This document shows positions 8,501 to 8,935 of a DNA stretch of 8,935 nt, piece by piece. The notes beneath the pieces were generated by a model. That model was not told the DNA's origin and did no database searches. It saw only the letters and a program-made list of their open reading frames with translations. The DNA is from JAPYTU01 sp036166735 (lineage in GTDB: Bacteria; Bacteroidota; Bacteroidia; Cytophagales; MED-G16): assembly GCA_036166735.1 (NCBI GenBank), contig JAYZHG010000136.1, positions 1-8,935 on the forward strand, written 5' to 3'. Positions within the stretch are counted from its first letter, which is position 1; the number at the start of each line of letters is the position of its first letter. The position numbers and the translations under genes were made by a program.

Positions 8501-8713
8501 TCCAGTAGCTCCCATGTAAAATGTTTTTGATTTTCCAACTACACCTGTTACACTTGAAGCTCTTCCCCCTCTATATGGTCCAATAGATCGCCATTTTAAA
8601 TTTGGAATTTCAAAACTAGTTGTTTGTAATTTTTTTGATTTTGATTTTTTTTGAGAAATAGTTTCAAAAGAAACAAATGATATTATAATAATTAGGAATA
8701 AAATTCTTTTCAT
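5600..8713 (-). CDS. Exported sortilin/VPS10-type Asp-box (BNR) beta-propeller protein
   Basis: A 1037-residue exported protein of unknown function. Residues 1-20 are a signal peptide (MKR, then an isoleucine-rich core) with likely cleavage at S20|Q21. A KKSKSKK stretch follows, then WRSIGPYRGGR (41-51). Asp-box motifs (S/T-x-D/N-x-G-x-T/S-W type) recur with their aromatic at residues 84, 139, 191, 249, 299, 345, 386, 531, 598, 651 and 695, indicating one or two large propellers over about 40-740. HGDHHDLWIDP (352-362) is a further conserved-looking block. An Ig/FlgD-like segment follows at about 760-880 (FVWNMRY with Trp830, then PGNYFVKL and DPRS), then a lysine/asparagine-rich helical, coiled-coil-like tail at about 890-1037. 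There is one cysteine in all, so the cysteine-rich VPS10 membrane-proximal module is absent. No lipobox or T9SS tail is seen. Databases often label relatives 'glycosyl hydrolase', but I see no sialidase FRIP motif or catalytic set. It probably binds carbohydrate, peptide or protein at the envelope; this is inference. Confidence 0.9.
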   Translation of the reverse strand: MKRILFLIIIISFVSFETISQKKSKSKKLQTTSFEIPNLKWRSIGPYRGGRASSVTGVVGKSKTFYMGATGGGVWKTINGGQTWNNVSDGYFGGSIGAVAVSESDPNIVYVGTGEKTVRGNVSPGYGGFWKSEDAGETWKKLNLDIDQVQVGRIKIHPKNPNIVFIAIMGDLFKNSKNRGIYKTNDGGNTWKKTLYSNERSGAVDISFESDNPRVMYASTWNIRRTPYSLESGGDGSAIWKSTDEGETWMNISNNKGLPSGIWGISGVAVSPVNSNIVYALIENKNGGLYKSMDSGKSWKLINSDRNLRQRAWYYTRIYADTKNENRVYVMNVAFWRSEDGGKTFERYRTPHGDHHDLWIDPDNNQRMIVADDGGAQISNDDANNWSTYMNQPTAQYYRVTTDNSFPYNILVAQQDNSTQRVPHRVNSGSITERDWESSAGGESAHLAAKPDNPNIVYGGSYDGHLSRLDHNTGERRVVDIWPNNPMGHGAEDMKYRFQWNFPIFFSPHNPNKLYATSNRFHVTTNEGQSWNVISPDLTRNESEKLRPSGGPITKDNTAVEYYATIFAACESPYEKDLLWAASDDGLIHVSKNGGDNWENVTPSNAPNHIMWNSVEPDPFIKGGLYIAGTLYKTGDYKPYLYKTKDYGKTWIKITNGIPNNFFTRVLRADPKRQGLLYSGTESGMFISFDDGSSWNSLQLNLPLVPITDLAIKNNNLIASTQGRSLWIIDDLLPLHEITKKIENSNFHIFSPIDSYRMGNPGWGGTSASAGKNHHNGVEVFFNIKNKIVNDSSNISLEFLDKNKKLIKKYSNNDKKNPLKINGDKNSFVWNMRYDDAKGFDGIIMWAASLRGPKASPGNYFVKLNVDKNSMEKSFNILKDPRSNSSIEDLKKQFDFLISVRDKVTSVHEAIIQIRSTRKQLNNLEEKLDENHNELKKNINEVINDITKIEKTLYQTKNRSGQDPLNFPIKLNNKLAHLASVASSGNYKPTDQMYGVRDELIKKIDIELNLWNNIKENKLEQINTAIKESNIQLISIN

Positions 8714-8752
8714 TTTTCTGGGTTTAGTTTTTTTAAATCTAAAGAAATAAAT

Positions 8753-8935
8753 TTATTTATTAATTTCTATCAATGATAAAGTATTATTAAATATTTTATA
8801 AATATCAAATTTTCTTTTTCTCGAAGAATAAATGATAGATAAAGGAAGTGTAGAATTCAAGTGATAATCAGTTAAAAGATCATAGTTAGATTTATAGAGA
8901 TATACTTTGTTTTTATTGTTATCTATTAAAGAAAA
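8753..8935 (-). CDS. 3' end of an unidentified gene (cut by window end)
   Basis: Sixty sense codons run open from the window edge to a TAA at 8755-8753 on the minus strand, which is long for so AT-rich a sequence and so probably coding. The visible C-terminus contains NKVYLYKSNYDLL and ends IFNNTLSLIEINK, with alternating hydrophobic and polar residues that suggest beta-strands. The 'KVYLY...' piece faintly recalls the last blade of a beta-propeller, but this is too weak for a family call. It lies 39 bases upstream of the sortilin-like gene on the same strand with no promoter match between, so it is probably the preceding gene of the same operon. I do not recognise it. Confidence 0.6.
   Translation of the reverse strand, partial: FSLIDNNKNKVYLYKSNYDLLTDYHLNSTLPLSIIYSSRKRKFDIYKIFNNTLSLIEINK

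Noticed and set aside
5600..8713. Calling the Asp-box protein a sialidase or glycosidase
   Set aside because: Asp boxes are structural and occur in non-enzymes. No FRIP motif, arginine triad or Tyr/Glu pair could be placed.
1..8935. Mobile element, CRISPR array, tRNA/rRNA, toxin-antitoxin or defence system
   Set aside because: No transposase, integrase, regular direct-repeat array, cloverleaf, rRNA signature or paired small genes of that kind was seen. Coding sequence covers nearly all of the window.

Overview
The window looks like a piece of a very AT-rich, compact genome from the Bacteroidota, most likely a marine or otherwise streamlined member of the Flavobacteriia. Evidence: the IspG C-terminus is of the long bacteroidete type; LeuRS and Der read like flavobacterial versions; there is a small membrane protein resembling the bacteroidete DUF6728 family; signal peptides end in the flavobacterial-style '-Ser|Gln'; there are no Shine-Dalgarno sequences before starts, only A-rich leaders; and a TAnnTTTG promoter element precedes leuS. 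Lineage below class level is not determined. G+C counted by hand in five 60-base lines ranged from 9/60 to 26/60.

Layout. The left part (1-1519) is a plus-strand gene string: the 3' end of ispG (cut by the window edge), a 63-residue membrane protein, and an exported SGNH/GDSL hydrolase. The first gap is 11 bases, and the second junction is a TAATG stop/start overlap, so this looks like one transcript. From 1516 to the right edge everything is on the minus strand. Read in the direction of transcription, it holds the 3' end of an unidentified gene (8935-8753), a 1037-residue exported Asp-box (BNR)/sortilin-type beta-propeller protein (8713-5600), the ribosome-assembly GTPase gene der (5573-4263) and leuS (4206-1516). 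The gaps are 39, 26 and 56 bases. The two gene strings converge and overlap by four bases: both stop codons are taken from one TTAA.

How the genes relate. ispG (isoprenoid precursors), der (50S maturation) and leuS (tRNA charging) are housekeeping genes. The two exported proteins and the small membrane protein are carried as passengers in these operons, probably for envelope functions. The only candidate regulatory structure is in the der-leuS gap: an 8-bp inverted repeat followed by a -7 type promoter element, so leuS may have its own promoter.

I found no mobile element, RNA gene, CRISPR array, phage gene or defence system, and nothing that amounts to an undescribed system. The most notable items are the uncharacterised sortilin-like exported protein with its C-terminal helical module, the coupled small membrane protein, and the shared-stop convergent junction. 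No gene-free stretch exceeds 60 bases.
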